From Juglans regia (Eukaryota; Streptophyta; Magnoliopsida; Fagales; Juglandaceae), in contig NC_049904.1 of the NCBI RefSeq assembly GCF_001411555.2, positions 28,843,370-28,907,369 of the forward strand: 64,000 nt of DNA, in the 5' to 3' direction. Every line of letters starts with the position of its first letter. Positions within the stretch are counted from its first letter, which is position 1. Positions 31,001-41,863 of the stretch are shown here, one piece after another. The notes under the pieces were generated by a model. The model was not told the DNA's origin. It did no database searches and was given only the letters and a program-made list of their open reading frames with translations. Both the position numbers and the translations under genes were made by a program.

Positions 31001-32340
31001 GATGGATTTAACCTTAATCCTTTGAGTTCAATCGGTTTTCCATCCAAAACAAAATTCATAAGAGATTTCGAAAAATTCCAGGATATAGTGCCCAATGTTT
31101 CCAACCATTGGATGCCCAACACAATGTCACAACCCGCAAGGTCCAATAAATGAAGAGGTGGGTGTAGTAAGTTACCTTGGACCTTTAGAGGGGCTGACCG
31201 GCATATTCCTTCACTGCTAAGTCCTTGCCCATTGGCGACTCGCACCCTTAGATTCACTGAATAATCCACTGGTAATTTTAATCTTGATGCTACAGCTGTG
31301 TCAATAAAATTGTGCGAGCTGCCTGAGTCCAGCAGTATAACCACTTGTTCGCCCAAGATACTTCCAACTACACGCATGGTTTTTGATGTGGGGGTACCCG
31401 CAATGGCTGCCAAGGAGATTTCGGGTTGTTCATTGCTGCTGGACAGTGTTTCTGGCTGAGCTACTATCGCGTCATCCTGCAGCACCTCTTGCTCATCACT
31501 TTCATCCTCACTACCTTGTAGCAAATAAATTTTTGGACTCTTACACTTATGCAATGGATTCCACTTTTCATCGCAATGGTAGCATAAGCCTTTGCGACGT
31601 TTTTCATCCATTTGAGTGGAATAGACAGGTTTAGTTCCCCCCGTTGGATTTTTCCACTTATGATACACCTCCCCCGAGTAAGAGCTTTGTGAAGAGTGAC
31701 TACCACTCATAGTATTTGGTTTGTCCCCTGTAGTTTTAGTGAATTTTTTTGTGCTGCAATAGTACTCCTCTTGCATTTTTGCTAACCCATATGCTGCATG
31801 TAAATGTACAGGGTTTAAAATACGGGTTGGAATGCGAACCTCGTCTTTCAAGTCGCTGAGGAAACAACTCAGCTTGTGAGAGTCGGAAAGACCTCTCACA
31901 CGATTTGCCAAGGCCTCAAACTGGCTCATGTAAGCAGCAACAGTGCCAGACTGTTTTAGCCTCGTCAAGGCCTCCATTGGATCGTCATACGCGGTGGGAC
32001 CAAAGCGAAGGAGTAAAGCCCTGGAAAACATGTCCCAATCCCGGAATATTCCCCCATTTTCAGCTTCTTGGAACCAAACAAGGGCCTCCCCTTCCATGTG
32101 GTAAGAGGCCATCAACAAGCGGTGAGGTAGTGGAGTTTGGTGGAAATCAAAGTAGTGGTTGGCTTTAAAGAGCCAAGCTGCCGGGTTAGTTCCTTGAAAA
32201 TGAGGAAAATCCAACTTTACACCCCTGGGGTTAAATCTTCTTGGGTCTGTATTGTCGAATTCCAGTTGGAATGGATTGTGTGGGGGTGGGGGTGGGGGTG
32301 GGGGAGGATTGTTTTGTTGGGCGAAATGGGCTCTGAGCAT
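28054..32340 (-). CDS. Gag-Pol polyprotein of chromovirus (protease, RT, RNase H, integrase, chromodomain)
   Basis: 1428 residues without a stop. Domains in order: proline run (12-20); retrotransposon gag (about 50-195); zinc knuckle CYHCDEKWNPLHKC (253-266); aspartic protease LLDSGSSHNFID (336-347); reverse transcriptase with LDLRSGYHQV (611-620) and the FFDDILVYS active site (674-682); RNase H with ECDASGKG (820-827) and ADALSRR (926-932); integrase zinc finger (H1013, H1020, C1050, C1053); integrase core with D1083, D1143 and E1179, a correct D,D-35-E spacing; C-terminal chromodomain (about 1376-1423, TEVLVKWVGLP..ENTWE), which guides insertion by reading histone marks. All catalytic residues are present. 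The first ATG of this frame (32340) leaves a short gag N-terminus; a better-looking gag start at 32459 is in another frame, so the true start is uncertain. Confidence 0.96.
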   Translation of the reverse strand: MLRAHFAQQNNPPPPPPPPPHNPFQLEFDNTDPRRFNPRGVKLDFPHFQGTNPAAWLFKANHYFDFHQTPLPHRLLMASYHMEGEALVWFQEAENGGIFRDWDMFSRALLLRFGPTAYDDPMEALTRLKQSGTVAAYMSQFEALANRVRGLSDSHKLSCFLSDLKDEVRIPTRILNPVHLHAAYGLAKMQEEYYCSTKKFTKTTGDKPNTMSGSHSSQSSYSGEVYHKWKNPTGGTKPVYSTQMDEKRRKGLCYHCDEKWNPLHKCKSPKIYLLQGSEDESDEQEVLQDDAIVAQPETLSSSNEQPEISLAAIAGTPTSKTMRVVGSILGEQVVILLDSGSSHNFIDTAVASRLKLPVDYSVNLRVRVANGQGLSSEGICRSAPLKVQGNLLHPPLHLLDLAGCDIVLGIQWLETLGTISWNFSKSLMNFVLDGKPIELKGLRLNPSVVEDGDKLLKATMTTGKGILLQIMCEEVTNEKCTEVGGQISDLLEEFEGVFSEPQGLPPPRSHDHHIVLKDGTQPISSRPYRYPYYQKTEIEKIVTELLKSGVVRPSSSPFSSPVLLVRKADGSWRLCVDYRALNKETIKAKFPIPIIDELLDELFGAVIFSKLDLRSGYHQVRVVPSDIPKTAFRTHEGHYEFLVMPFGLTNAPATFQGLMNDVFKPFLRKFVLVFFDDILVYSKSMGDHVTHLREVLNTLKQHCLFAKKSKCRFAVDEVDYLGHIINDKGVMADPSKIVSMIEWPEPKNVKALRGFLGLTGYYRKFIRNYGLIAAPLTSLLRKNSFTWNPEACKAFTALKQAMSQPPVLKLPDFSRPFVIECDASGKGIGAVLMQLGQPIYFLSQALKGKALLLSTYEKELLALVTAVQKWRPYILGQPFIIKTDQQALKFLLEQRVGTEKQQKWITKLMGYDFSIEYKKGKENKAADALSRREGEDQESVCSAMISFPTPLWIEELKKSYLDSTELVELLKNLHQNQNVPQGFTVQQGLIIKKGRVVLNPDSDFKLKVLQYIHNNPHAGHSGYLKTYQRAKRDFYWKGMKKDIKQLVRECETCQAVKYETTYPAGLLQPLPIPDQPWTDISLDFIDGLPNSKGFSVIFVVVDRFSKYGHFIALSHPYTAQIVADVFMKNIFKLHGFPRSVVSDRDPIFLSSFWQALFHSQGSSLDYSSAYHPQTDGQTEALNKGLECYLRCYAGVKPKSWSVWLPMAEWWYNTTYHTSTKMTPFEAVYGYPPPTLLSYVPGTSMNHMADRVLRDRDQIIQLLKNNLSEASNRMKHFADKKRTERQFEVGDWVYLKLQPYRQKTLAIRHNMKLAPRFYGPFQIEAKIGAVAYRLKLPESSKIHPTFHVSCLKRKIGCQVPIFPSLPPTDHTGELRPEPERIIERRMKKQGARAVTEVLVKWVGLPTEENTWELLWRLQGLYPHLVGKVL

Positions 32341-32465
32341 ATCTTTAATCTCTTGAACATCTGTCTTAACTTCAAGGATCTCCTGTTTAGCTTGATCTGA
32401 ATCTGTAGGGCATCAACCATCTGCTGCTGTTGTTGTTTTGACCGAGTGTTTTCAGCCATGTTTTC

Positions 32466-32551
32466 AGGGTGTTTGGATGAATTTTCTGGGTTTTTGGATG
32501 ACTTTTCTGGGTTTTTGGATGAATTTTCTGGGTTTTTGGATGAAGCTGCGT
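32466..32551 (-). repeat. 24-bp tandem repeat in the retrotransposon leader
   Basis: About 3.5 copies of TTTTCTGGGTTTTTGGATGA plus AA/CT lie between the primer-binding site and gag. On the minus strand the unit reads TTCATCCAAAAACCCAGAAA. It is open in one frame as an 8-residue repeat (QKPRKFIQ/V-type). It looks like untranslated leader that expanded by slippage. Confidence 0.85.
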
Positions 32552-32562
32552 AGGATCGGTTG

Positions 32563-32576
32563 GCTGCTGTACCACT
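32563..32576 (-). promoter_or_regulatory. Primer-binding-site-like sequence
   Basis: Directly inside the right LTR the minus strand reads AGTGGTACAGCAGCC. It resembles the usual plant initiator-Met tRNA site TGGTATCAGAGCC but carries small indels. Position is right; the exact primer tRNA is not certain. Confidence 0.6.
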
Positions 32577-33263
32577 TGTTAAGTACCCACGTCGATGGAT
32601 GCTTGTAATGGATGAAGATGGAATGTAGAAAGTGAAAGCTGTAGTAAATAACAGACTGCACGGAAGGTGTTTGATGAAAATACCATGAGAGATTTGAATT
32701 GCTACGGGAGTACTTTGAGGGCTCCCAACCTCCTTACAATGTAATTCTTACAATCAGATTCTTCAATACCATTCCTCTCCACTCACTTTTCCCTTTATGC
32801 TTACAATTTCTCTCACTTGTAACTAACTCTCCCAATTGATAAACTAACCTTACTGACTATGAAATTGCAAATGACAGACACAGGTTTTAACCTCAACCTT
32901 GACTCCAACGCACCGTTTGAAGTTACTAACTTAAACGGTGCGTTTAACATTTATTAAACGCAGCAACTAAAACATAAAACGCACTCACCCCCTGATTAAT
33001 TCGAAACGCACGCACACTGCCCCCCATTCCACTTGAAACGCACGCACACTTCACGATTTCTCTTCCAACGCACGCCACCGACTTAGTCTTCAGGATCGCA
33101 CTACGCACCGTTTCACTTTCACCTCTTTACGTCGTCGTTCCGAGTTAAACTTCAACACTTAATCACTTCAGCCTTTGTTTCTTACTTCCAGTTCGACGTT
33201 CCTTAGTTCTTAGCTCTAGGGTTCTTCGCTCCTTGTCCCGAATCCATCCGCCGGTTTATGACA
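32577..33263 (-). repeat. 5' LTR of the chromovirus
   Basis: 687 bp, the promoter-bearing LTR for the minus-strand transcript. Differs from the other LTR at 33257 (T instead of C). Right flank AAGGT is the target duplication. Confidence 0.97.
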
Positions 33264-34200
33264 AAGGTTGGATAAACAGTATTTTCGTCTAACATTTTCA
33301 TTTCCAATTTTGCCCTCACTTGTATTCCAAAATTACATTCTGTTTCCTTTTATACCGCACACAACCCAAATCCTCTCTCTCATCGTCGGCTCTCTGCCTC
33401 TCCCTTCCGACTTCTCTGTCTCAATTCACACTTCAAAAATTCTTCATTAGAGAACATTACACCCAGATTTAAAAAAGAAAAAAAATCAACCCCTCCGATT
33501 TGAGGAGGAAGATTTCTAAGATTTCAAAATTTATACAAAATCACTAAAACACTATATCCATATACAAGAAAGCCAAACAAGAACAAAGCCAGAGACAAGA
33601 ACACCCTCTGTGCACTGCTGTTACTGCTTCCATCGTTCATTTGTATTTCCCTTAGCCCAGATTACATCACAAGGTGCAGATTGTTAACATATACACGATC
33701 TGAACAAGAAAATAATAAAACAAAAACTTCAGATCTCAAAGAATCCTACATTCAGATTTGAAGAAGAAAAAAAAAAAAAACCTCAGATCAGAACAAGAAG
33801 AAAAAAAAAAAAACTCCACCTTTCTCATGAAGAACAACCGTGTTCTTCGTTGGCTGATCTAGGTTGCAGTTTTCTTCATTTTCTTTGAGACCAAACACGG
33901 GAAACGTCTGTAGAGAGGAGATTTGAGAGACATGGTTGAAGAATCGTGAGGACAGAGAGAGAGACCTCTGGTTTCTGAAGAAAAATAGATTAAAAAAGAT
34001 AGAGGTGTGTGTGAGAGAGTGAGAGAGAGAGTCAGAAGTGGGGGAAGAAGATTCGGGAAGGGAAGGCTGGTGGGGGGAAGAAAAGTAAAAAAAGTATGGG
34101 CTAGGCTGACCGAATGGGAAGAAATAGAAAAAGATAAAAAATGAATGGGGTGTGGGCTGGGTTTATAAGATTTTCTTTGGGCTTTATAAGTGCATTTTAG
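33264..34200. other. Non-coding, A-rich then purine-rich DNA beside the chromovirus
   Basis: Continues the Helitron-like 5' sequence interrupted by the chromovirus (GGTTGGATAAACAGTATTTT, then CGTCTAACATTTTC). It has A-runs (33766-33780, 33799-33812), CAGATCTC/AGATTTGAAGAAG repeats and GAGAGA tracts at 33950-34040. No coding domain. The 3' terminus (hairpin plus CTRR) was not found. Confidence 0.4.
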
Positions 34201-35299
34201 ATCTTATAAGAAATAATCTTAAATATTATTTTTCGAAAATGATAGTAAATTTTCATAAAATTCTTAAGGAAATAAAAACTCTAAAGAGATGAACTTTAAC
34301 GTTGCATAGTGTTTTATTCCCTTCATAAGAATCAAAAGAAAATGTTTACAAATTAAATTTTAATGTAGTGCAGTATTTTATATCTTTTAATTTTGAGTCC
34401 TGTAAATATTGAATTGAATTTTTGTATTCTACTACAAATATGTAGTTAGCTATATAATTTCCTCCGTTTCTATTAATGGTTTCTTTTCAGTGATTTATTA
34501 AAATATATACTTTCTAAACCTAAATGTTTCTTCCGTTTTAGGATAAATTGAATATTTTCTTTCAAAATAAATATATTTCTTAGTATAATTATAAATTTCC
34601 ATCGGGGAATGAATTATAATTTTTTAATAATTTAAATAAATCTGGATATTTATTAGATCTCTTATTTTTCTTAATATGTAGTTATTTAATAAATGTAAAT
34701 ATAGATGGAATGACTTTGGACTTAATTATTAACCTATATTCTGTTCATTGTTTTTAAAAATTATTATACCAATTGCTCATAAAATTGTAATAAGAAATTA
34801 CAAGACCACCTACCATATTTCTAAAATATTGCAAGTCAAATTTCTGAGAAATAATAGATGATTCATTTAGGCGCACAAATAAATCAACTTGAATAGTTGC
34901 GCCAAAAAAAATATACTAAATTTTAAAATCAAATTTTTTATTCTTGATCTAAAATTAAAATTTTTTATTGTAAAATAAAATGATGAGTTTTAATAAATAT
35001 TTCTTAGAGTTATCTAAATAATGAGAGTTCTTAACTTAAAATAAATTAATGAATATTAAATAATATTCTTAAAATAATAAAATCATTTAAATAAATTAAT
35101 TTTTTAAAACTACATTATTCTCGGAACTCCGAAATATAAAAATGTTTACTTGAAAATTAGTCTTTGTTCAATGACACTACAATACCTCATTTAAAATGAT
35201 TTTGGTAAAATATTTAGAAGATTTTAGAATACTTGACTCAATTTAAAAATCATCAGCTATATTTAAAATAAATATATTAGATTTAAAATGATTTTTTTT

Positions 35300-35458
35300 A
35301 AATGTTATTCATCATCTCTACATTACATACCAATATGTGATTTTTTTTTTTATGTGTAAACACACATATTTAAACATCAATATACATATGTTTAAATTGA
35401 ATGGTAAAAATGAGAAATCACATGTTACTGTATAGTATAAGAGATGATGAGCTGAATT
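35300..35458. repeat. Hairpin MITE, CATCATC..TGTGATTT family (copy 1)
   Basis: Left arm TTATTCATCATCTCTACATT, then ACATACCAATATGTGATTT; right arm GAGAAATCACATGTTACTGT, then ATAGTATAAGAGATGATGAG. The centre ACACACATATTTAAACATCA / ATATACATATGTTTAAATTG matches the copy at 54341-54510. Confidence 0.65.
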
Positions 35459-35958
35459 TTTTTTTTTTTAATTCATCTTTTCTACTTTTTAAAGTAATTT
35501 CTTTGTTTAGAAAATAAAAAATTATGTAAAATTAAACTAAACACACGTGCACGTTATCCTTTCCTAGTATATATATAAACTTAGCCCGAAAGAATCTAAA
35601 AAACAGGACAGAGGAGTATGCATACCAACCAATTACCATGTTGTCTAGCTGTTTTTCTTGAGAATAATTAATATTAATTAATATAAAAAATAGTAATATT
35701 TTGATATTTTTCTTTATAAATATATATAATAAGTCACACGCATGAAACTTGTAATAAAATAACTCTTTTATCCGCATAATTTGTAAACGATCGACGTATT
35801 AATTGTTCCAATATTGAGATTATTTGCTTTGCATAAGAGGAAGTATGGAACAAGCAAATGATCAACGTCGTCAAGAAAAATCATTCGCATTTTGACTCCG
35901 GATCTCCATAATTTATTTGACAAGTGATCACATCACATCATGAAAAAGCACCCGCCCC

Positions 35959-35992
<34 letters not shown>

Positions 35993-37095
35993 CTTCTTGA
36001 TTTAAAATGTGTAATTATTTATCCGAAATTATTAGAAAAATATTTTTATTTATCTTAATTTATATTTTCAATAAAATGGATGGTGTGTTTTTAATTAATT
36101 AAGTTGTTATATAATTAGTAAAATAAAACTAATTTAATATATATCCCATCAATCAACATAATTGATAAAGATAGAAAATAAATAAAAGATGAAAGGCAAT
36201 GTTATTGAAATTGGATTAATCATGGTGACATAATTCCGTTTTGATAGTGAGATACTTTTAAGTATTTTGTGAAAAATAAATAAAAATAATAATAAAATAA
36301 TAAATAATAATGAAATATTCTGAACAGAATACCATTCTGATCAATACTCAGAAAATTGATTTATAATATTTCTCATGATTATACATTAAATGAACAAATT
36401 GGATCAATAAATAAATTAGACAACCATCTTCTAATCAACAAAAATATGTTATGGGATTGAAGAAGTTGACACCCTCACCGAGTTTATCAATTGTTAATTC
36501 ACAATTTGTAAACTAAATATCACCACTATTGATAAAGATTATTGAGTTTTATAAACTAGTTTAGGAAGACTTTGTTAAAGCTAAATAGTAAATCCATGGG
36601 AGGCTAAAATATATATTTTTAGGTTATTTAACTATTAAAAAATAACACATAATGTAATTAATAATTTTTTTTTTTTTGTAGAAACTCGTATTTGTAAATA
36701 ATGATATAGATTCAAAACTTATTTCTCTAATGAAGTAAATCGGAGATTTTAGTCCCCCATGACAACGCTATAAATAATAAATGGGTGGATGTACTCAAAT
36801 TTCAATTAAGGACACGAAAATAGATAGGCACTTGCTTGCTATTGATATATTTTCGAATTTTTTTATTAAATTAAAAGGTCTAATTCTCATTTCGTTATTT
36901 CTTTAAATAATATAATAAGGAGGTAATGTTTAAGAATAATGTTCATTTTGGTACCGAGAAAATGATGAATAATAATTGTTAAGAAAAATATTAAAAAATT
37001 TAATATAAATTATATTAAAAATTTAATATAAATGATAATTTATATTAAAAAAAAATTAATATAAATTATCTGAATTTATAAATAATAAAATAATA

Positions 37096-37255
37096 TTTAC
37101 AGTTATAGAATATGTAAATATTATATATTTAAAAATAAATAAATATGAAGTTGCATGAAAAATTTTATTTTTTAATAATAAACTTTATTTTTTTTATAAA
37201 AAAAATTGTACAACGCTTAAATAACTTACTACTATATTTAACATTAATCATTATA
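37096..37255. repeat. MITE remnant, GAGAAATG family (copy 4)
   Basis: Shares the core AAATAAATATGAAGTTGCAT, AATTTTATTTTTTAATAATA and AAAATTGTACAACGCTTAAA with the copies at 5469 and 51100; termini are eroded. Confidence 0.45.
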
Positions 37256-37429
37256 AATTTATTTGAATGAAATTATGATAAATAATAACTTTCTCAATTG
37301 CAATCCAACTGAATTACATACTTTGATTAGATTGGAATTTGGAGGACAGAAGTACTGAAATACAGAGTGAGGGGTATATTGGTCAAAAGGTATAGATAAG
37401 GTTGGATACTCAAGGCAGTAAAAAAAAAA

Positions 37430-37814
37430 AAAATGAAAACGGAGAGAGAGAGAGCTCGAATCATTGAGCAGAAAAATGAAATGGTAGTATCAGAGAAAAG
37501 TACAGATTGGTGGGCTGTCTTCCCGCCATTAACACCATTCCCCATTCTCCACCACACCTCACCACCCACTCTCTCTCTCTCTCTTTCTCGTTGTGTCTGG
37601 AAACGACAGGAAATCTGGAACCTCCTCGGCTATAAAAATAGGAGTAATAGCGAACTTTTTCGAGTGTTGTAAGGTTTCTACAAAAGCGCTCGAGAGAGAG
37701 AGAGAGAGAGAAAAAAAAAAAGTCTAAAAAATATTACAGCCGGAGGCCTGGTCCTTCTACTAGGCTTTTACACGCTCGTTGAATCCTTGCAGACACTGAG
37801 AGAGAGAGAGAGAG
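37430..37814 (+). promoter_or_regulatory. PLATZ gene promoter and 5' UTR with GA/CT repeats
   Basis: TATA-like TATAAAAATA at 37631-37640. A CT run lies upstream (37569-37584), and GA runs lie at 37441-37452, 37692-37710 and 37798-37814, the last directly touching the start codon. GA repeats are binding sites of plant BASIC PENTACYSTEINE factors, so GAGA-type control is a reasonable inference. The 5' UTR would be about 150 bases. Confidence 0.6.
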
Positions 37815-40478
37815 ATGGTGAGAGAGCCATACTCTTCAGATATGGAAGTTGGGATGAACATGATGAACAACGACATGAATATGAAGCCTGCATGGCTTGA
37901 GGGTTTGATGGCTGAAACATTCTTCGGCGCTTGTGGGGCCCACGAGAATCGCAGGAAGAACGAGAAGAACGTCTTTTGCTTGCACTGTTGCCTTAGTATT
38001 TGCCCCCACTGCTTCCCTTCTCACCGCTCCCACCCTCTCCTTCAGGTACACATCATGTACAGTACCCGTGATTTACATAGCTATGTGCGCGATCTTCGAT
38101 TTCCTTTGCAAAAATCATTTTATTTTCACCCATGCGATTGTGTTTAGGTCTTTTGGAACCATGCTTGTTCTTTTTTTTTTTTTTTTTTTAACATTTTTCT
38201 GCAGATTCAAATTTTTTCTCGGCTCCGTCTGTCTCAATTCTTTGGTGGGTACTTGGGAATTCTCACGTGTTTTTGTTTTTATTTTTTGCTTCAGTTCTAT
38301 TGCTCTTGAATTCTTTTCAAATGTAATTCAAGTGCAATTTTCTACTGGGTATCCTAAATCTTTGTGGTTTTCTTACCTCAACTTTTGTTCTGGGTATGTG
38401 GTAATTTTATTAGCGAATTTGCAGAATTTTCCTATGATATCTCATTTTTCAAGAACTTTCCCCATGTTTTAGTATTTATTTCACATAATACTCCAAGAAT
38501 TATCTGCTCGTTATGGTTCTCCATGCGAAGATTTCAAAATCCTTGTCTAAAAATCTTGCAAAACGTTCAGTTCTGAATAGAGAACAAAAGGGAAAAAAAC
38601 TCACTCTTTCGGCATTTCAATTCATTTGAATTTTGGCAGTTTTCCAAATTTTACTGAACTTCTACTGCGCAATAATCTTTCTTTAAGGAACGTCCCAAAA
38701 GTCTTCCAGAATTTGACCAAATTTCCGTTCTTTTGTTCACATACCAAATTGGATTCTATAGACATACTGTTTGAGAGCCCCTAAAATTAATTATTGATTT
38801 TTTATTTATTTATTTTAGTTTAATATAGCTTGTTCTTATCATATTTTTGAATCCATCCAAACCAAGATCGTCTTACTTATGTGGTCAGGCCTTGCTTAAT
38901 TTATTGCATTTTCCATGTAGAAGGTTCTTTATAAATGGTTCACAATGTCTTCCCTGATCCCACTTTTTGGATTTGGTTTCTTTCCCATTTATGGAATATT
39001 TCTTATTTGTTCATTATTTCCCTGCAAAGGTCGCTCATGAGCTGTTGCTTTCATCGAAAGCGAAAGTTTGACCCAATTTTTCACATTTCCTGTTCTTGTT
39101 TGTCATTTTCCTGAAGAAATCCCTTCCATAACTAATTCTCAACTCGATCGATTGGTTCATTCAGTTTTCCTTGAATCAAGGTTGCATGCTAGCCCAACCT
39201 TTTCACCTAAAGTTCAAATTACCCACAGAATGCTGTAGCTCTTCTTCTATTTAATAAATGTCTATTTATATGCATATAAACAAATAAGTTTTTTGGTGCT
39301 TTTTTGCCTAAGATAATTTCGTATTTAATACAGGAAAAATCATTGACCTTTTATAGGTCATATATTTACATCACATTAATGGTGATTAAATTAGCTGCTG
39401 TAATTAAGATGGTCCTCTATTGTGGTTATATTATTTCCCGTGACAGGTGAGACGATATGTTTACCATGATGTCGTTCGATTGGGTGATCTGGAAAAGCTC
39501 ATTGACTGCTCATATATTCAGGTTTTTATTATAATATTTCATAAGAAAAGTTACTGTAATAAAAATGTCGGAATTTAGTATACATCCATGCAAAAACGAA
39601 ATCCAATTAGCTTTACTTGTTTTCTGCATTATAATTAACTGATCATGATGTGATTCCCTCGTTTGGCAGCCCTACACTATAAACAGTGCCAAAGTGATAT
39701 TCTTGAATCAGAGGCCACAGTCTAGGTCTTTCAAGGGCTCTGCCAACATATGCTGGACTTGTGACAGGATTCTCCAAGAGCCATTCCACTTCTGTTCACT
39801 CTCATGCAAGGTCCATTTCGGTTTCCCCCCCTTCACTTACCTGTTTGCCATTTGAAGTGCTTTAATATTCTGATTGATGATCAAGTTTCAAGAAGACGTA
39901 GTCAAGGATCTTTGCAACTTGAGCAAATTAAACAACTTTGTCATGCCCAACTTGCTAAATTTGCAAAATCATGGAAGAATGGCATTTGGGGTTTGTAAGA
40001 AAAGTTCTCATATGGCCGGTTTGTTTTTGTTAAAAATTTATATTCTCTTCTCACTTTGGAAGTGCACATGAAATGATAGCTTTCGATCGTTAGCTTATAT
40101 ATAGTCCATAAAACCTAAAACTGAAAAAAAAAAATGCAGGTTGATAACATGGTGTGCCGAGGAGAAGATCTATCCAGCATTCTGTACAGGTTTGATGAAT
40201 CCGATTTTGCAATTTCCCAGTTCGAGGGATTACAGATGGATGGCTCGGAGATGATAATTGATGATGATGATGGCCAAATTACCACAAGCTCCATCCTAGA
40301 GGATCCAGTAGTACAATACAGAGGTTCATCATGCTCCAATGAGGCCACTAGCAATTCCTTAATTTCACGCGAACCCGAGCTGGTGAAGAAGAAGAAAGGA
40401 CGGGGCTTGCTCCCCGGGATTGTTCTCTCTCTCAGCAACAGGAGAAAGGGAGCTCCTCAGAGGGCTCCTCTTTCTTAA
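37815..40478 (+). CDS. PLATZ zinc-finger transcription factor
   Basis: Plant-specific zinc-dependent DNA-binding protein (PLATZ family), nuclear, known for binding A/T-rich DNA and for repression. Exons: 37815-38045, 39447-39521, 39670-39810, 40140-40478, all phase 0; 261 residues plus stop, a normal family length. First zinc motif: C40-x2-H43-x11-C55-x2-C58-x4-C63-x2-C66-x3-H70-x2-H73. Second: C130-x2-C133-x10-C144-x3-C148. Both match the family signature exactly. Between them is VRRYVYHDVVRLGDLEKLID, typical of the family. The tail has an acidic patch (MIIDDDDG) and a basic end KKKKGRGLLP..NRRKGAPQRAPLS that probably gives nuclear import. The start is the first ATG after the TATA box and directly follows a GA run. 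Intron 1 is 1.4 kb and T-rich. Confidence 0.96.
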
Positions 40479-40988
40479 GATTTGAAAACTCAAGAAATAG
40501 AGATCTGAATTTTATTATTACATATAATTTATATGTTATTAGGTAACATTAAGGCTGGTCATGCTTAATCTGTCTTCTGAAGCAAGTACTCGTCTGTATT
40601 GAGTGCTATTTTTGCATTTTTCTTCTTTTTAACTGGAAGGTGCTTATATATGACATGACCTCTGGTGGGTGAAGATTTTCTGCATTTCAAGGCTAGCTAT
40701 CCTCTCAACTCCACCAATTTTGTATCGATCATGTAATGGAACTTGCTGGTATAATATATATATATATATATTATTATATATATATATATATATGCACGTT
40801 ATCTTGCATAAAAACCTTTTCATGCTATGTTGGGTCCTTTTCTTAATTAGTAGTCATTCTTCCTTGTTAGAACACTAATGGAATACAATGGCTATCATGT
40901 TTTATGACTTCGTGGTGATCATAGTTTGCATGTCAATATATAGGTCCTAATTATTTCCAAGTTAATGAAAAGTATATATATATAGTTG
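40479..40988. other. PLATZ 3' UTR and (TA)n microsatellites
   Basis: AT-rich sequence after the stop; TA runs at about 40754-40770 and 40775-40793. No further gene. Confidence 0.5.
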
Positions 40989-41004
40989 TATGGACTTTGA
41001 AACT

Positions 41005-41863
41005 TTTTTTTTTTTTAAATGAGAAATACATTCATTCATGACAGTGAAGTTATAGTCATGACTAATTAATACAGGGAAAAACTCATATTACAAGCCAATT
41101 AATCACGGTTAAGGCTCTACCAATGCATAAATTCCTTTGTGATTGGTATGGTCTTAACTTCGATAACTCTCTATAGACAAACTGTCTGAGAGATCAAACT
41201 CTGCCTAAACCAGAAATTTCAAACTCCACCATCCAGAGGGGGAGATGACTTTCACTCTATGAACAAAATTTCAAAGAGGCCATTTCTTTTTTATTATTAA
41301 CCTAAAACAAAAGTAACATAAAATGTAAATGATATATAGGAAAATAGTGAAATACAGCTTGAAAAGCTATAGATTTGCATTTTCAACTTTAGAGAAAATA
41401 AAAAAAGCAAACACAGGGACTGTGGTGGCGTGTGAGGGACAGGCACCACCCTAGAAGTACAGCCGACAGTTGAGTCTGAAGAAACCGATGACTCTAGTCC
41501 CATAAATGCAGCGCGTGGCAGCAGTAGAGCTTGCATTGCGGTGGTGCGTGGATGTCATGTGCTCACTTTGGACCGCGTGTGTGGCTCACATGCCACTCCT
41601 TTCGACGAGATTCTTTGCCCGTAAATAGGATCGGCACCTTAGAAATCTTACAGTGCGGCGCGTGGTGGTTGTCAGGCTCAGGAAAACACACAAAAATAAA
41701 AATAAAAATAAAAAATAAAAGAAAAAAACTAGAGAGGAGCGCTCCAACCCCCTCCTCTGGTCTGGGTTTTTTTAGGGGGTTGCTTTAGAGAGAAAAGGGA
41801 GAGAGCGAGATGTGTGTTCAGTTGGAGTAAAAACCGACCGTGAGCTTGGAAAACTATAGACTA
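41005..41863 (-). mobile_element. 859-bp retroposed sequence of unknown origin
   Basis: Bounded by a 16-bp direct repeat TATGGACTTTGAAACT (40989-41004) and TATGGACTTTGTAACT (41864-41879), one mismatch. The left border is a run of T, so the minus strand ends in poly-A. This is the hallmark of LINE-mediated retroposition of an RNA read from the minus strand. The body has a GC-richer 5' half (41410-41830 on the plus strand), an AAAATA simple repeat at about 41694-41720, and an AT-rich 3' half. No protein domain was recognised; it could be an unknown SINE, a LINE 5'/3' chimera or a retrocopy of a host transcript. Confidence 0.72.

Larger units (their letters stand above)
27356..33263 (-). mobile_element. 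Complete young Ty3/gypsy chromovirus
   Basis: 5908-bp LTR retrotransposon on the minus strand. The LTRs (27356-28042 and 32577-33263, 687 bp each) start TGTTAAGTACC and end ATGACA in plus orientation; the only difference I found is C at 28036 versus T at 33257. A perfect 5-bp duplication AAGGT flanks it (27351-27355 and 33264-33268). A polypurine tract lies inside the left LTR and a primer-binding-like TGGTACAGCAGCC inside the right one. One open polyprotein with a C-terminal chromodomain fills the interior. Size and layout suit small plant chromoviruses such as the Reina type, though the lineage is a guess. It sits about 26 bases inside a Helitron-like 5' end (TCTACTATATATATAAATGC at 27330). 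Confidence 0.97.
34201..37320. other. AT-rich intergenic DNA
   Basis: No gene supported over 3 kb. Contains a MITE (35300-35458), a TA run at 35963-35991, and a MITE remnant near 37096. The rest is low-complexity AT-rich sequence. Confidence 0.55.
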
